A stretch of DNA of 64,000 nt from Candidatus Anaerostipes excrementavium. GTDB taxonomy: Bacteria > Bacillota > Clostridia > Lachnospirales > Lachnospiraceae. The notes beneath the pieces were generated by a model. That model had not been told where the DNA came from. It saw nothing but the letters and a program-made list of their open reading frames with translations, and did not search any database. This document shows, in pieces, positions 30,880 through 40,153 of this stretch (within the stretch, counting starts at the first letter, position 1; every line of letters begins with the position of its first letter). The position numbers and the translations under genes are program-made. The stretch is from the NCBI GenBank assembly GCA_019114985.1, contig DXEM01000014.1, positions 24,498 through 88,497 on the forward strand. Reading direction: 5' to 3'.

Positions 30880-31347
30880 TTATAGTTGATTTTCTTTTTC
30901 TTTGATAATCTCGATGATTTCTTGTTTATCTTTTGTCTTCGTCAATTTTCCAAGAACTTCCTGATCCTGCAGTACCATTAAGATCCTTTGCAGGAATACC
31001 AAATGCTCTTTTGGATCTTCTACCGCAAGCATAAAGATTAATTTTGCGTTTACATGTTCATCGGTAGTGCCCATCTGATAGAAATGTACCGGATGTTTCA
31101 TTACAGCAATTGCTACAGCGCCTTTGATCACATGCTCTTTGTCCGTATGAGGAATGGCAATGCCAATATCTCCCATATTAATTCCTGTTGGAAAGTCCTT
31201 CTCTCTGGCAATCAAGGCGTCCACATAGCTTTCTTTACAGTATCCTTCGGAAATCAGCCGTCCCCCTAATATGCTGAACACTTCTTCCGAGCTTCCAGCT
31301 TCCATATCCGGAACAATTAAATTTTCACTTAAGTCTTCCCATATCAT
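30880..31347 (-). CDS. gatA: PTS fructose/mannitol-type subunit IIA (module 1)
   Basis: A 155-residue cytoplasmic phosphocarrier of the EIIA-2 fold. The phosphorylated histidine lies in GIAIPHTDKEHV near residue 65, and FPTGINMGDI just before it is typical of gat IIA. It receives phosphate from HPr. It starts 6 bp after the regulator stop, so the regulator and PTS are co-transcribed. Confidence 0.92.
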   Translation of the reverse strand: MIWEDLSENLIVPDMEAGSSEEVFSILGGRLISEGYCKESYVDALIAREKDFPTGINMGDIGIAIPHTDKEHVIKGAVAIAVMKHPVHFYQMGTTDEHVNAKLIFMLAVEDPKEHLVFLQRILMVLQDQEVLGKLTKTKDKQEIIEIIKEKENQL

Positions 31348-31353
31348 GTTCTC

Positions 31354-33435
31354 TTACCTCATTTCATACTCATATTGATTGATTATTTTAAAAACTTCTT
31401 CTCCTGTACGGCTCTGCTGGATCTCTTTCCGAAACGCAGGGTTATAAAACAGATTCACCAGCCGGAACATTGCCTTTAGATGGATCTCCTTATCGATCGC
31501 GCTCAGACAACACAGCCATTCCACCGGATCCATCTCTTCTTTTCCAAAAGGAACCGGAGTTTTTAACCTTATCAGGCTCATGCCGACTTTGCTGGCTCCT
31601 GCATTCAATGCCTCATGAGGAAGTGCAAATCCCGGAGCCAGAACAATATACGGTCCGTTCTCCTTCACATTGCGGATCATCGCCTCCACATAATTTTCAT
31701 TGATCGAACCGATTCGCAGCAGATATTCCGCAGATGCCCGAATCGCTCCCTGCCAATCGCCGCATTCGACATCTAACGTAATCGCTTCCGGCGGCAGAAG
31801 ATCGGTCAGCATCTTTTCTTCCTGATTCCGGAAAAAAGAAGATATCACTTTTTTGATCTGCTCCAGACTTTCTCCTTGCTGATCTGCATCCAGGATCGTT
31901 CGGATCTGTTCCAGATACTTGATAGGCCTTTTCTGATCTTCCTGTATCAAATTCCGTCCGCTTTTTTTCGGTTTGATTTTCGATAATTTTTCACCGACTC
32001 GAATGCAGTCTTCATCGTTTAGGAGCGGATCTACCTGAATATATTCCAGATTTTTTTCCTTCAGAGGAATCGTCGAAATCACCACATCTACATCTTCTAA
32101 TTCAATGTTTTTAATGTCATGAGCCGGTATGATATCCACTACATCCAGATGGAAGAATTTCTCCAGTCTCGCCAGCAGCAGCTGAGACGTTCCGATTCCG
32201 CCGCTGCAGACCAGGACAACAGAGTAACGAGTCGTTTCATTGTTGTTTCGCTCGATCGCTGCGCATATATGGATTACAATATAGGAAATCTCTTCCTCAG
32301 AAAGTTTCCGCCCCACATATTCTTCTAATACATGGACGTTGCGCTTCGCTGCCTCCATCACTTTCGGATACCGCTGTATGACCTCATCAACCACAGAACT
32401 GATGCCCAGATTGTCCGTGACCGCCGAGAATGTAGATTCCAGATGATTAATCAGATTTTCATAGAAAATATAATCTCCCTGAAGATTTCTTCCAATGTCA
32501 TTGGAGATATTCTCAATAAATGTCCTTGTAATGACCTGCATCTTCACAATTTCCCGATTGCTGGTGGTCTTCTTGATGTACTTCATACGATTGAGCACTT
32601 CCCCCAGAAAATATGTCTCCGTCTGAGGTACTTCTTTTACAAGAAACCTTTGGATCTGCTGCATGATACCTTCCGCCATCTCAAACTTGCTGTTTCTCTT
32701 TCCTGCCATTTCTATGTAATGTCCCGTCGTCAATCGATACAAAGAAATCTCAAAATAATTTCTCAATTGAACGAACGACGCATCGGTTAAAAATCTTCCA
32801 TAAGCATGTTCTGCTTCGTTGATGATCTTCTCAATCATTGTCCGATCTTCCAGATCGACATCTGCCCTCTTAGAAAGACAATCCATCAGATGCTGAAATA
32901 CCGGCTGTTCTTTTAAGACAGTGCTGTCAGACTGAACTAATTCCAGCAGCAGGCCTCTCCGATCGATTTCTCGTCCTTCCAAAAGAAGGCCTTTATTGGA
33001 ATGGGACAGCAGATACAAATGATGCTTACGGAAAAATTCTTTTAAATGTTCCAGATCTTGGATGATCGTTGAACGGCTGACAAACAGCAAATCGGCAACT
33101 TCAGACAAAGTCATATAGTCATCGGCGCAAATCAAAAGGATCGCAGAAAATACAATTCGCTCATCTCTGGAAAGCTTAAAATCATAAAACGCTTCATTCA
33201 TCAACGGCTTCTCTGCCTTCCGAATATCATCCGCGGCTTCCACTACACCATGGTTCCCAAGATTTAATGGCTGCAGACCATTTTCTTCAAGGAATGCATT
33301 GATTTGATCGATATCATATCGGATTGTCCGAATGGATACACCAAACATTTCTGCAAAATTTTGGATGGATAGGTTCTGGCTGTATTCACTTTTTTTCATT
33401 AGCTGAGATAATATATCCCGAGATCTCTTATTCAT
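31354..33435 (-). CDS. PRD-containing transcriptional activator, MtlR/LicR type (module 1)
   Basis: A 693-residue multidomain regulator. It has N-terminal winged helices (residues 1-60 and about 90-160, with SVRTIRYDIDQIN-like and SRSTIIQDLEHLKEFF helices), two PTS regulation domains (about 185-405), an EIIB-like domain with Cys in VVLVCSGGIGTSQLL near 415, and an EIIA-like domain (about 545-690) with His in FALPHEALNAG. Phosphorylation of these domains by HPr and the cognate EIIB sets its activity. It heads the operon that encodes gatABC, egsA and araD. GAGGTG lies before the ATG. The DNA-binding domain makes it a transcription factor, not an RNA antiterminator, although it is often labelled as one. 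Confidence 0.88.
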   Translation of the reverse strand: MNKRSRDILSQLMKKSEYSQNLSIQNFAEMFGVSIRTIRYDIDQINAFLEENGLQPLNLGNHGVVEAADDIRKAEKPLMNEAFYDFKLSRDERIVFSAILLICADDYMTLSEVADLLFVSRSTIIQDLEHLKEFFRKHHLYLLSHSNKGLLLEGREIDRRGLLLELVQSDSTVLKEQPVFQHLMDCLSKRADVDLEDRTMIEKIINEAEHAYGRFLTDASFVQLRNYFEISLYRLTTGHYIEMAGKRNSKFEMAEGIMQQIQRFLVKEVPQTETYFLGEVLNRMKYIKKTTSNREIVKMQVITRTFIENISNDIGRNLQGDYIFYENLINHLESTFSAVTDNLGISSVVDEVIQRYPKVMEAAKRNVHVLEEYVGRKLSEEEISYIVIHICAAIERNNNETTRYSVVLVCSGGIGTSQLLLARLEKFFHLDVVDIIPAHDIKNIELEDVDVVISTIPLKEKNLEYIQVDPLLNDEDCIRVGEKLSKIKPKKSGRNLIQEDQKRPIKYLEQIRTILDADQQGESLEQIKKVISSFFRNQEEKMLTDLLPPEAITLDVECGDWQGAIRASAEYLLRIGSINENYVEAMIRNVKENGPYIVLAPGFALPHEALNAGASKVGMSLIRLKTPVPFGKEEMDPVEWLCCLSAIDKEIHLKAMFRLVNLFYNPAFRKEIQQSRTGEEVFKIINQYEYEMR

Positions 33436-33458
33436 ATGTTCACCTCACCTGTAATTGA

Positions 33459-33530
33459 AGTATAACATTGGTGCTTTCCAAAAAACAGTTTGATGTTTTT
33501 CAATCTTTTTGAAGAAAATTATCCTTCAAA
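33459..33530 (-). promoter_or_regulatory. Promoter region of PTS module 1 with inverted repeat
   Basis: On the minus strand TATACT (33459-33464) is a good -10 but no matching -35 is present, as expected for an activator-dependent promoter. About 45 bp upstream lies TTTGAAG-N9-CTTCAAA (33508-33530), a candidate activator site. Confidence 0.5.
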
Positions 33531-33561
33531 CATTTTTTTGCAAATCTTTTTGCAAAAAAAT

Positions 33562-33616
33562 AAAGGTTCACCCGGGTCAGGGATCAAGAATCCCTTTCTC
33601 CGGATGAACCTTTTTT
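33562..33616 (-). terminator. Terminator of the PrsA-like gene
   Basis: AAAGGTTCA / TGAACCTTT with an inner CCGG pairing and a second small hairpin (GGGAT...ATCCC) in the loop; T-rich on both strands. Confidence 0.8.
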
Positions 33617-33626
33617 CATCTTTGTT

Positions 33627-34748
33627 CTATTTTTTCTCGGTCGTTTTGGCTTCTGTCGTTGTTTTTGAAGAAGAATCGGAGTTATCTGACTCCGTGGTAT
33701 TTTTCTCTGTTGCAGCCTCGTAAGTGAATTCTACCTCATCCCACAGATCCTGATCTACGGAATCTTCATCATCCCATTTCTTATCTGCATCTTTGGTCCA
33801 CTTTTTGTAGACTTTGTTGTATGCTTCCTGCTGCTTTTCCTGAAGAAGAGTCGTTTTGCTGTCCTCTAATGATTCTTTATCATTTGGATTAATCATCTTG
33901 ATGATTACATAGCCATCATCCAAAGTCAAAATCGAGCTAATATCATTGGTCTTAAGTTTTGCCGCAGCTTCTTCAAACTTCTCTCCCAGTTCTGATTTTC
34001 CTTTTGTATAGGATTCTTCGCCGCTGTCATTGCTTACACCAAATTTGCTGGCAACTGCACTCGCACTCTCTCCTTCTTTTAAGGCACTTAACGCGGACTT
34101 CGCTTTCTTCATCTGATCCTGCTTTTCTTTGTCTGTCATATTCTTTTCTTTGCCTGTCTTGCTGTCTGTTTTCTTTGTCGTGAAAACAAGCTTATAGACC
34201 TTAACCGTCTTGGCCTCTTCATCGGAAACAGATACTTTTGCCTTATCTACAATTGCCTGCATAACTTTGCTGGCCAATGTACTCTCCTCATAAAGCTTAC
34301 GGATTGCTTCTTCATCCGCTTCCGTCTCTTCCATGATCTTCTTTCCTGAATCTGTATCGACCAGTGTCTTTACATTTTCTTTGATCTCATTCTTCTCTGT
34401 CTTGCTAAGCTTTACGTCATAGTCATCTGCATGGCCATTCAGGACCTTAATCTGCTTTAACTGCTCCACCACACTATTCTTAATGGATTGTTCCATTGTA
34501 ATCTTGTCACCATTGCTGTCTGTTCCTACCTGCAGACTCCACATATCGCTTCCAAGATAACTTCCGTACTGTTCTTCTGCCTGGTACTGCATAATTCTTG
34601 CGTAAATATGAGCTTCCTGGAAGGTAACTTCTTCACCGGCATACTCAAATAAAGCTCTCTCATTCTTCGGTTTGCATCCGGTAAGCAGAAATGCCGATAA
34701 GGCAAGGACCGCTGCCAGTACCAACAGCTTCTTTGCAAATTTCTTCAT
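33627..34748 (-). CDS. PrsA/SurA-like peptidyl-prolyl isomerase lipoprotein
   Basis: A 373-residue exported foldase-like lipoprotein, lipobox LTGC (Cys near residue 25). A SurA_N-like helical part follows (residues about 30-170). Then comes a region with VKVYKLVFTTKK near 185 and AKSALSALKEGESASAVASKFG, the parvulin-type order, and DGYVIIKMIN near 300. The tail is a Thr/Ser/Glu-rich low-complexity segment. It probably helps secreted proteins fold outside the membrane. ATG at 34748 is preferred over 34757 because the AAGGAG site leaves almost no spacing to the latter. It follows mfd at about 56 bp. Confidence 0.8.
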   Translation of the reverse strand: MKKFAKKLLVLAAVLALSAFLLTGCKPKNERALFEYAGEEVTFQEAHIYARIMQYQAEEQYGSYLGSDMWSLQVGTDSNGDKITMEQSIKNSVVEQLKQIKVLNGHADDYDVKLSKTEKNEIKENVKTLVDTDSGKKIMEETEADEEAIRKLYEESTLASKVMQAIVDKAKVSVSDEEAKTVKVYKLVFTTKKTDSKTGKEKNMTDKEKQDQMKKAKSALSALKEGESASAVASKFGVSNDSGEESYTKGKSELGEKFEEAAAKLKTNDISSILTLDDGYVIIKMINPNDKESLEDSKTTLLQEKQQEAYNKVYKKWTKDADKKWDDEDSVDQDLWDEVEFTYEAATEKNTTESDNSDSSSKTTTEAKTTEKK

Positions 34749-34804
34749 TTTATACATTCTCCTTCATTTTTTTCATATTTTACTCTGTGTATTATACTAC
34801 AACC

Positions 34805-37800
34805 CTACGCTATTATCAATCCATTCAGTGCATCGATGGCTGTTTCTATCTTTTCCAGCTTCTGTTTTTTCTTCACTCCGGAAAGATTCAGGACAAAAGT
34901 CGGAATCGTGCCGGCCCGCAATGACATCTCTCCTTCAAAATCTTTTAACACATCTGGAATCCGGTCTACATCTGCCTTTGCATCCGGTTTCATTTCAAAA
35001 AAGACATTCTCTCCTTTTTGCTTCACGTCTATGACACAAGCCTGATGCGCCATGGCTTTCAGCCATGCAACATATAACAGATTGTGGACCGCCTGAGGAA
35101 GATCTCCAAAACGATCGATCAGCTCATCTGTCATATCTTCCATCTCTTCTTTTGTACCAATCGTAGAAATCCTCTTGTAAAGCTCCAGCTTCTGCGCCTC
35201 ATTGCGCACATAAAATGACGGAATGAACGCATTGACATCCAGATCCAGAGTCGTTTCGAAATCTTCCTCTTCCTTTTTCTCACCTTTTAAACGAAGAACA
35301 GCGTCATTTAACATTTTACAGTATAAATCATATCCGACAGCTTCCATATGCCCTGACTGCGCCTGTCCCAAGAGATTCCCCGCACCGCGGATTTCCAGAT
35401 CTCTCATCGCAATCTTATAACCGGAGCCCAGATCCGTAAATTCCCGAATCGCCTGCAGCCTTTTTTCCGCTGTTTCTTTCAGCAGCGTATTCTGCCGGTA
35501 CATTAAGAATGCAAAGGCATTTCGGTTGGATCTTCCCACACGTCCTCTGAGCTGATATAACTGTGAAAGCCCCAGCTGATTCGCATCATGAATGATCATC
35601 GTATTTACATTTGGAATATCCAATCCGGTTTCAATAATCGTTGTGGAAACAAGAAGATCAATCTCCCGCTCCATAAACTGCATCATGATTTTTTCCAGTT
35701 CTCTTTCCTTCATCTGCCCATGGGCAAATGCGATCCTAACATCCGGCATCAGCTTTTGAAGCTGAGCCGTAACTTCCGCAATGTGATTGACTCGATTATA
35801 TACATAATACACTTGTCCTCCTCGGACCATCTCTCGGTATACCGCTTCTTTTACCAATTCTTCATTATATTCCATGACATAGGTCTGAATTGCTCTTCGA
35901 TCGTGAGGCGGTTCCTCCAAGAGGCTCATATCACGAATGCCAATCAAGCTCATATGAAGGGTTCTTGGAATCGGCGTCGCAGACAAAGACAACACATCCA
36001 CATCTTTTTTCATTGTCTTGATCTTTTCTTTATGGGTAACGCCAAATCTTTGCTCCTCATCTATAATGAGAAGTCCCAGATCTTTATATTTTAAATCTTT
36101 CGACAAGAGTCGATGTGTTCCAATAACCACATCAACCATCCCGTTTTTCAGCCCTTCAATGGTCTCTTTCTGTTCTTTTGGTGTGCAGAATCTGGACAGC
36201 ATCCGTACCGTAATCGGATATTGGCTGAATCGTTCTGCAAACGTGTTGAAATGTTGCTGCGCGAGAATCGTCGTCGGCACAAGATATGCTACCTGCTTTC
36301 CATTGTCAACTGCTTTAAAGGCTGCCCGAATCGCAACTTCTGTCTTTCCATATCCCACATCGCCGCAGATCAGACGATCCATGATCTTCGTACTCTCCAT
36401 ATCACGTTTGGTATCCTGAATTGCCTGCAGCTGATCATCTGTTTCCTCATATGGGAACATTTCTTCAAATTCTTTCTGCCAGACACTATCCTCATCATAG
36501 ACATAGCCTTCTTTTGCCTGACGGACTGCATATAATTCTACCAGTTCTTTCGCAATATCCTGTACTCTGCCTTTGACTCGGTTCTTTGTCTTTTTCCATT
36601 CACTGCCGCCCAGCTTATTCAGCTTCGGCCGCCTTGCATTTGCACTGGCATATTTCGCAATCTGATCCAATGCCGATGCCAGGATAAATAAATTATCCCC
36701 TCCCTGATATTCAATGCTGATATAATCTTTTTCCACGCCGTCGACAGTTATTTTCTCTATCCCTCGGTAGATTCCAACCCCATGTTTTTCATGAACAACA
36801 TAATCACCGATACTGATGTCGGCAAAATTCTTGATTTTCTCTCCTTTAAAGGCAGATGCTTTCTTTCTCCTCTTTTCTTTTCGCCCTTTAAATATATCGC
36901 TCTCAGAGATTAATACCCATTTTGCCGAAGGGTATTCAATCCCGGCCTGCAATTTTCCTGCAGTAATCACAACCTGTCCCGGTGCCACCGGATACGTGAG
37001 TTCTTTATCATAAGTTACGACCAATTCATTACGGCGCATATCTTCGGCAAGCCGTTTTGCCCTAGTCACAGAAGGAGACGCCACGACAATTCGATATTGT
37101 TTCTTCTGGTAAGCTTTTAAGTCCTTTAATAAACTCTCAAAGCTATTATTATAAGACTGGATGGAACGCGTTTCCATAAAAAAGGTTCCTGCTGCCGCCG
37201 GTATCTCTTCAATCTCCGATGAAAGGGTACTTAAACAGACAATCGGATGTTTCTCCATTTGCTGTACCGCTTCTTCGAATTTCACGACAGTGTTTGCCTG
37301 CTTTGGAAGGAGATATCCGCTCTCTAATCGGCTTTTCATACTTTCCGTGTACTCTAAGAAAAATCCTTGCGCCCGCTCTTTCACATGCTTTGGTTCATCA
37401 ATATACAAAATCGTGTCTTTAGGAAAATAATTTAAAATACTTGTCAATTTTTCATGGAAATACGGAAGATATCCTTCTGCACCGATCAGCATATGAAGTT
37501 CCTCTAGTTCTTCTCTGACACGATACATTTCTTTTCTCAAACGAACTTCTTTTTCCGTCTCAAAATTCTTATGGAACTGTTTGGAAAGCTTCTGAAAATC
37601 TTTCTCCATACGTTCCAGACCGCCGCGGATCCGATCTTCTTCCAGTATGATTTCTGTTGCAGGATCGATCGTAAGACTTTGAACTTCCTCGATGGAACGC
37701 TGACTCTGGGCATCAAAACTACGGATAGAATCCACCTCATCTCCCCACAGTTCAATCCTGTATGGACAGTCTGCAGTATAAGGATAGACATCGATAATCC

Positions 37801-38326
37801 CGCCTCGAACCGCAAATTCTCCCGGCGCTTCAACAAATCCGGTCTTTTCATATCCCAGAGCTACTAATTTTTTGGAAAATGTTTCTTCTTCCAGAATATT
37901 TCCTGACTCACATGTTAATCGATATCTCTGTATCTCCTCGAACGGAACAACCCGGTCCATGACGGCATCAATGGTCATGATAAAAGTCCCGCCTTTCCCC
38001 TCCATCAGCCGTTCCAGGCATTTCATACGCTCTTTGGCGATTGCGTTCCCATGAACATCCGCGCTGTAAAACAGCGGATCTTTCGCCGGAAGGAAAAAGG
38101 CCTCTTCTCTAAAGAAGCTGCATCCTTCCACCCATTGTCTTCCTTTGATTTCATCCGGAACAATCACAATCTTATAACACTCATTTTCAGATCGTTTCAG
38201 CAAACTAATCAAATGCCATTTTGCTGTATCTGTACATCCTGATACAAAAACAGGACCCTTGTCTTCTTTAAGTCCTGCCTGAATCTGCTGATAAATATTA
38301 TCATTTTTTAACACTTGTTCTAACAC
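34805..38326 (-). CDS. mfd: Transcription-repair coupling factor Mfd
   Basis: A 1173-residue ATP-dependent DNA translocase that removes RNA polymerase stalled at lesions and recruits UvrA. Order: UvrB-like domains (residues 1-400); RNA polymerase-interaction domain near 490-560 with GDYVVHEKHGVGIYRGI; RecG-like motor (about 600-980) with Walker A CGDVGYGKTEVA, DEEQ box LLIIDEEQRFG, LSATPIPRT and QLRGRVGRS; TRCF domain at the C-terminus. Length is standard. The start is GTG at 38326 with AGGGA upstream, and it follows pth by 9 bp. All helicase motifs are present. Confidence 0.97.
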   Translation of the reverse strand: MLEQVLKNDNIYQQIQAGLKEDKGPVFVSGCTDTAKWHLISLLKRSENECYKIVIVPDEIKGRQWVEGCSFFREEAFFLPAKDPLFYSADVHGNAIAKERMKCLERLMEGKGGTFIMTIDAVMDRVVPFEEIQRYRLTCESGNILEEETFSKKLVALGYEKTGFVEAPGEFAVRGGIIDVYPYTADCPYRIELWGDEVDSIRSFDAQSQRSIEEVQSLTIDPATEIILEEDRIRGGLERMEKDFQKLSKQFHKNFETEKEVRLRKEMYRVREELEELHMLIGAEGYLPYFHEKLTSILNYFPKDTILYIDEPKHVKERAQGFFLEYTESMKSRLESGYLLPKQANTVVKFEEAVQQMEKHPIVCLSTLSSEIEEIPAAAGTFFMETRSIQSYNNSFESLLKDLKAYQKKQYRIVVASPSVTRAKRLAEDMRRNELVVTYDKELTYPVAPGQVVITAGKLQAGIEYPSAKWVLISESDIFKGRKEKRRKKASAFKGEKIKNFADISIGDYVVHEKHGVGIYRGIEKITVDGVEKDYISIEYQGGDNLFILASALDQIAKYASANARRPKLNKLGGSEWKKTKNRVKGRVQDIAKELVELYAVRQAKEGYVYDEDSVWQKEFEEMFPYEETDDQLQAIQDTKRDMESTKIMDRLICGDVGYGKTEVAIRAAFKAVDNGKQVAYLVPTTILAQQHFNTFAERFSQYPITVRMLSRFCTPKEQKETIEGLKNGMVDVVIGTHRLLSKDLKYKDLGLLIIDEEQRFGVTHKEKIKTMKKDVDVLSLSATPIPRTLHMSLIGIRDMSLLEEPPHDRRAIQTYVMEYNEELVKEAVYREMVRGGQVYYVYNRVNHIAEVTAQLQKLMPDVRIAFAHGQMKERELEKIMMQFMEREIDLLVSTTIIETGLDIPNVNTMIIHDANQLGLSQLYQLRGRVGRSNRNAFAFLMYRQNTLLKETAEKRLQAIREFTDLGSGYKIAMRDLEIRGAGNLLGQAQSGHMEAVGYDLYCKMLNDAVLRLKGEKKEEEDFETTLDLDVNAFIPSFYVRNEAQKLELYKRISTIGTKEEMEDMTDELIDRFGDLPQAVHNLLYVAWLKAMAHQACVIDVKQKGENVFFEMKPDAKADVDRIPDVLKDFEGEMSLRAGTIPTFVLNLSGVKKKQKLEKIETAIDALNGLIIA

Positions 38327-38335
38327 TTTGATTCC

Positions 38336-38902
38336 CTACTTCTTTTTATTATGGCGATTCATCGCCTCTGTAATATCATCTCCGACAATTAGTTTTACTG
38401 CATCGTAAACATCTTCCAATCGCTCTTCCAAAACTCCGCTGTCTTCTTTGGTAAAGTGTCCCAATACATAATCTGCCAAATCATATCCTTTTGGTTTTGC
38501 TCCGACCCCGATCTTGATCCGAGGAAATTCCATACTTCCTAAATGGCTGATAATACTTTTGATTCCATTATGTCCTCCGGCACTTCCTTTCTTGCGGATT
38601 CGTATCCTTCCCACATCCAGATCAATATCATCAAAAATAACAATAAAATCTTCCGGATCCAATTTATAAAAATCCATGATCGGACGCAGGCTTTCTCCGC
38701 TTAAATTCATAAAAGTCTGCGGTTTTACCATCAATACTTTGACTCCATTCATGTATCCGCTGCCGATCAAAGCTTTATGTTTTCCTGTATTTATACTTAT
38801 GCCTTCTTTTTCCGCAATATAATCAAGAGCAGCAAATCCAATATTATGCCGTGTATCTTCATACTTCTTCCCCGGATTCCCCAGGCCAACAATTACCTTC
38901 AT
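38336..38902 (-). CDS. pth: Peptidyl-tRNA hydrolase
   Basis: A 188-residue enzyme recycling tRNA from peptidyl-tRNA dropped by ribosomes. Family marks: VGLGNPGKKYEDTRHNIGF (residues 5-23), with catalytic His in RHNIG and Asn in GLGNPG, LMVKPQTFMNLSGES near 57-71, VIFDDIDLDVGRIR near 88-101 and SAGGHNGIKSI near 106-116. The pth-mfd order is common in Firmicutes. GGAG precedes the ATG. The transcript seems to start with a strong hairpin at 38922-38957. Confidence 0.97.
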   Translation of the reverse strand: MKVIVGLGNPGKKYEDTRHNIGFAALDYIAEKEGISINTGKHKALIGSGYMNGVKVLMVKPQTFMNLSGESLRPIMDFYKLDPEDFIVIFDDIDLDVGRIRIRKKGSAGGHNGIKSIISHLGSMEFPRIKIGVGAKPKGYDLADYVLGHFTKEDSGVLEERLEDVYDAVKLIVGDDITEAMNRHNKKK

Positions 38903-38921
38903 TTCCTTCTCCTTTCACGCA

Positions 38922-38971
38922 CTTAAGACCCGGGAACGTTGTATTCCCGGGCTTAGGTTTTTCTCATTATA
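38922..38971 (-). promoter_or_regulatory. Extended -10 promoter of pth-mfd and 5' hairpin
   Basis: Minus-strand TGTTATAAT (38966-38974) is a TGn extended -10. Just downstream is CCCGGGAA / TTCCCGGG (38929-38951), an 8-bp GC-rich stem extended by CTTA pairing. It lies between the start site and the pth ribosome site. It has no T-run in the minus direction, so it looks more like a 5' mRNA hairpin than a terminator for the gene before. Confidence 0.5.
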
Positions 38972-39001
38972 ACATAAATTATGCAGGGATGCTCTGATTA
39001 T

Positions 39002-40012
39002 TTAAGATAATGTCTCGAAAAAATGTCTTGTTTTTGATACTTTTCTCATCAAATCCTGAAAACTTTCCGGTGTTAAGGACTGTGGTCCATCACATAAAGC
39101 TTTTGCCGGATCATTATGAACCTCAATCATCAATCCATCGGCTCCGGCCGCAATCGCTGCCATAGACATTGGTTCTACCATTTCCCGGATGCCTGTGGCA
39201 TGAGAAGGATCCACAATTACCGGAAGATGTGATTTCTTTTTGATCATCGGGATCGCTGACAAATCCAGGGTGTTTCTCATGGAAGTCTCATAAGTCCGGA
39301 TTCCTCTCTCACAGAGAATCACATTCTCGTTTCCTCCTGCCATAATATATTCGGCACTCATCAGCCATTCTTCAATGGTACTTGCCATTCCTCGTTTCAG
39401 CAATATCGGCTTATCTATCTTTCCCAACTCCTTAAGCAATTCAAAATTCTGCATATTGCGAGTTCCCACCTGAATCAGATCCACATCCTCAAACAACGGC
39501 AAATGGCTTGCATCCATGATTTCAGTTACAACTGGAAGTCCTGTCTTTTTCTTTGCTTCCAATAATAATTTAAGACCATCTCCGTGAAGCCCCTGGAAAG
39601 AATATGGAGAAGTTCTTGGCTTGAAAGCTCCGCCTCGCAGCAGCTGTGCTCCGGCTTCCTTCACTTTCTCAGCCACCTCGATCATCTGCTCTTTTGACTC
39701 GATGGAACATGGTCCGCCGATCACCGCGAAATGACCTCCGCCAATCTGTACATTTCCAATCCTAACAATTGAATCTTCCGGATGAAACTTACGGTTTGCT
39801 TTTTTATAAGGCTCTTGGATTCTTTTTACATTTTCTACGATATCATTTGCCATGATATGACGAAGATCGACAACAGACGTATCTCCAATCAATCCCAGCA
39901 GCCTGGTATTCTCACCTTCTGACTCATGAATCGCAAGTCCCTGATCCACCATTTCCTGTTTTAAGGCCTCAACTTTCCCTTCTTCCGCATGTTTTTTTAA
40001 GATAATAATCAT
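39002..40012 (-). CDS. aroF: 3-deoxy-7-phosphoheptulonate (DAHP) synthase
   Basis: A 336-residue enzyme joining phosphoenolpyruvate and erythrose-4-phosphate, the first step of aromatic amino acid synthesis. The N-terminal ~70 residues are the ferredoxin-like regulatory domain seen in Thermotoga-type enzymes (MIIILKKHAEEGKVE...). The barrel follows, with VIGGPCSIE, LRGGAFKPRTSPYSFQG, ILLKRGM and VDPSHATG. The ATG at 40012 has GGAG 9 nt upstream; the extension to 40066 crosses a promoter. It is preceded by a leader unit rich in Phe and Tyr codons, so expression is likely controlled by aromatic supply as well as by feedback. Confidence 0.95.
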   Translation of the reverse strand: MIIILKKHAEEGKVEALKQEMVDQGLAIHESEGENTRLLGLIGDTSVVDLRHIMANDIVENVKRIQEPYKKANRKFHPEDSIVRIGNVQIGGGHFAVIGGPCSIESKEQMIEVAEKVKEAGAQLLRGGAFKPRTSPYSFQGLHGDGLKLLLEAKKKTGLPVVTEIMDASHLPLFEDVDLIQVGTRNMQNFELLKELGKIDKPILLKRGMASTIEEWLMSAEYIMAGGNENVILCERGIRTYETSMRNTLDLSAIPMIKKKSHLPVIVDPSHATGIREMVEPMSMAAIAAGADGLMIEVHNDPAKALCDGPQSLTPESFQDLMRKVSKTRHFFETLS

Positions 40013-40051
40013 TGTTTGTGTCTCCTTTCTTTTCTCTCTAATTTCTAAAAC

Positions 40052-40079
40052 ATAATACTTTGGCACTTTAAAGTGTCAA
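40052..40079 (-). promoter_or_regulatory. Second promoter of aroF with palindrome
   Basis: Minus-strand TTGACA (40074-40079), 16 bp, TATTAT (40052-40057). The spacer and -35 contain the 12-bp palindrome CACTTTAAAGTG (40064-40075), a possible repressor site. It lies between the leader terminator and aroF, so aroF could also be made without passing the attenuator. Confidence 0.6.
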
Positions 40080-40092
40080 AACCTTAAATAAA

Positions 40093-40128
40093 GAAAAAGA
40101 CGTGCACTCTGCTGCAAGAATGCACGTC
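40093..40128 (-). terminator. Leader terminator (candidate attenuator) before aroF
   Basis: GACGTGCA / TGCACGTC stem with a 14-nt loop followed by TTTTTC. It lies 26 bp behind the stop of the 35-codon leader ORF. Loop bases 40110-40120, together with 40121 (last base of the 5' arm), can pair with leader bases 40174-40186 (12 bp with one bulge). Confidence 0.8.
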
Positions 40129-40153
40129 CATGATATCCTTTATCGTTTCGGAG

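Noticed and set aside
36018..36535. Plus-strand ORFs of 133 and 140 codons inside mfd
   Set aside because: Both are antisense to the helicase core of Mfd and show no family pattern or ribosome site.
38922..38957. Terminator of aroF at the CCCGGGAA hairpin
   Set aside because: Its T-run is on the plus strand where no gene ends; in the minus direction it lies just after an extended -10 element.
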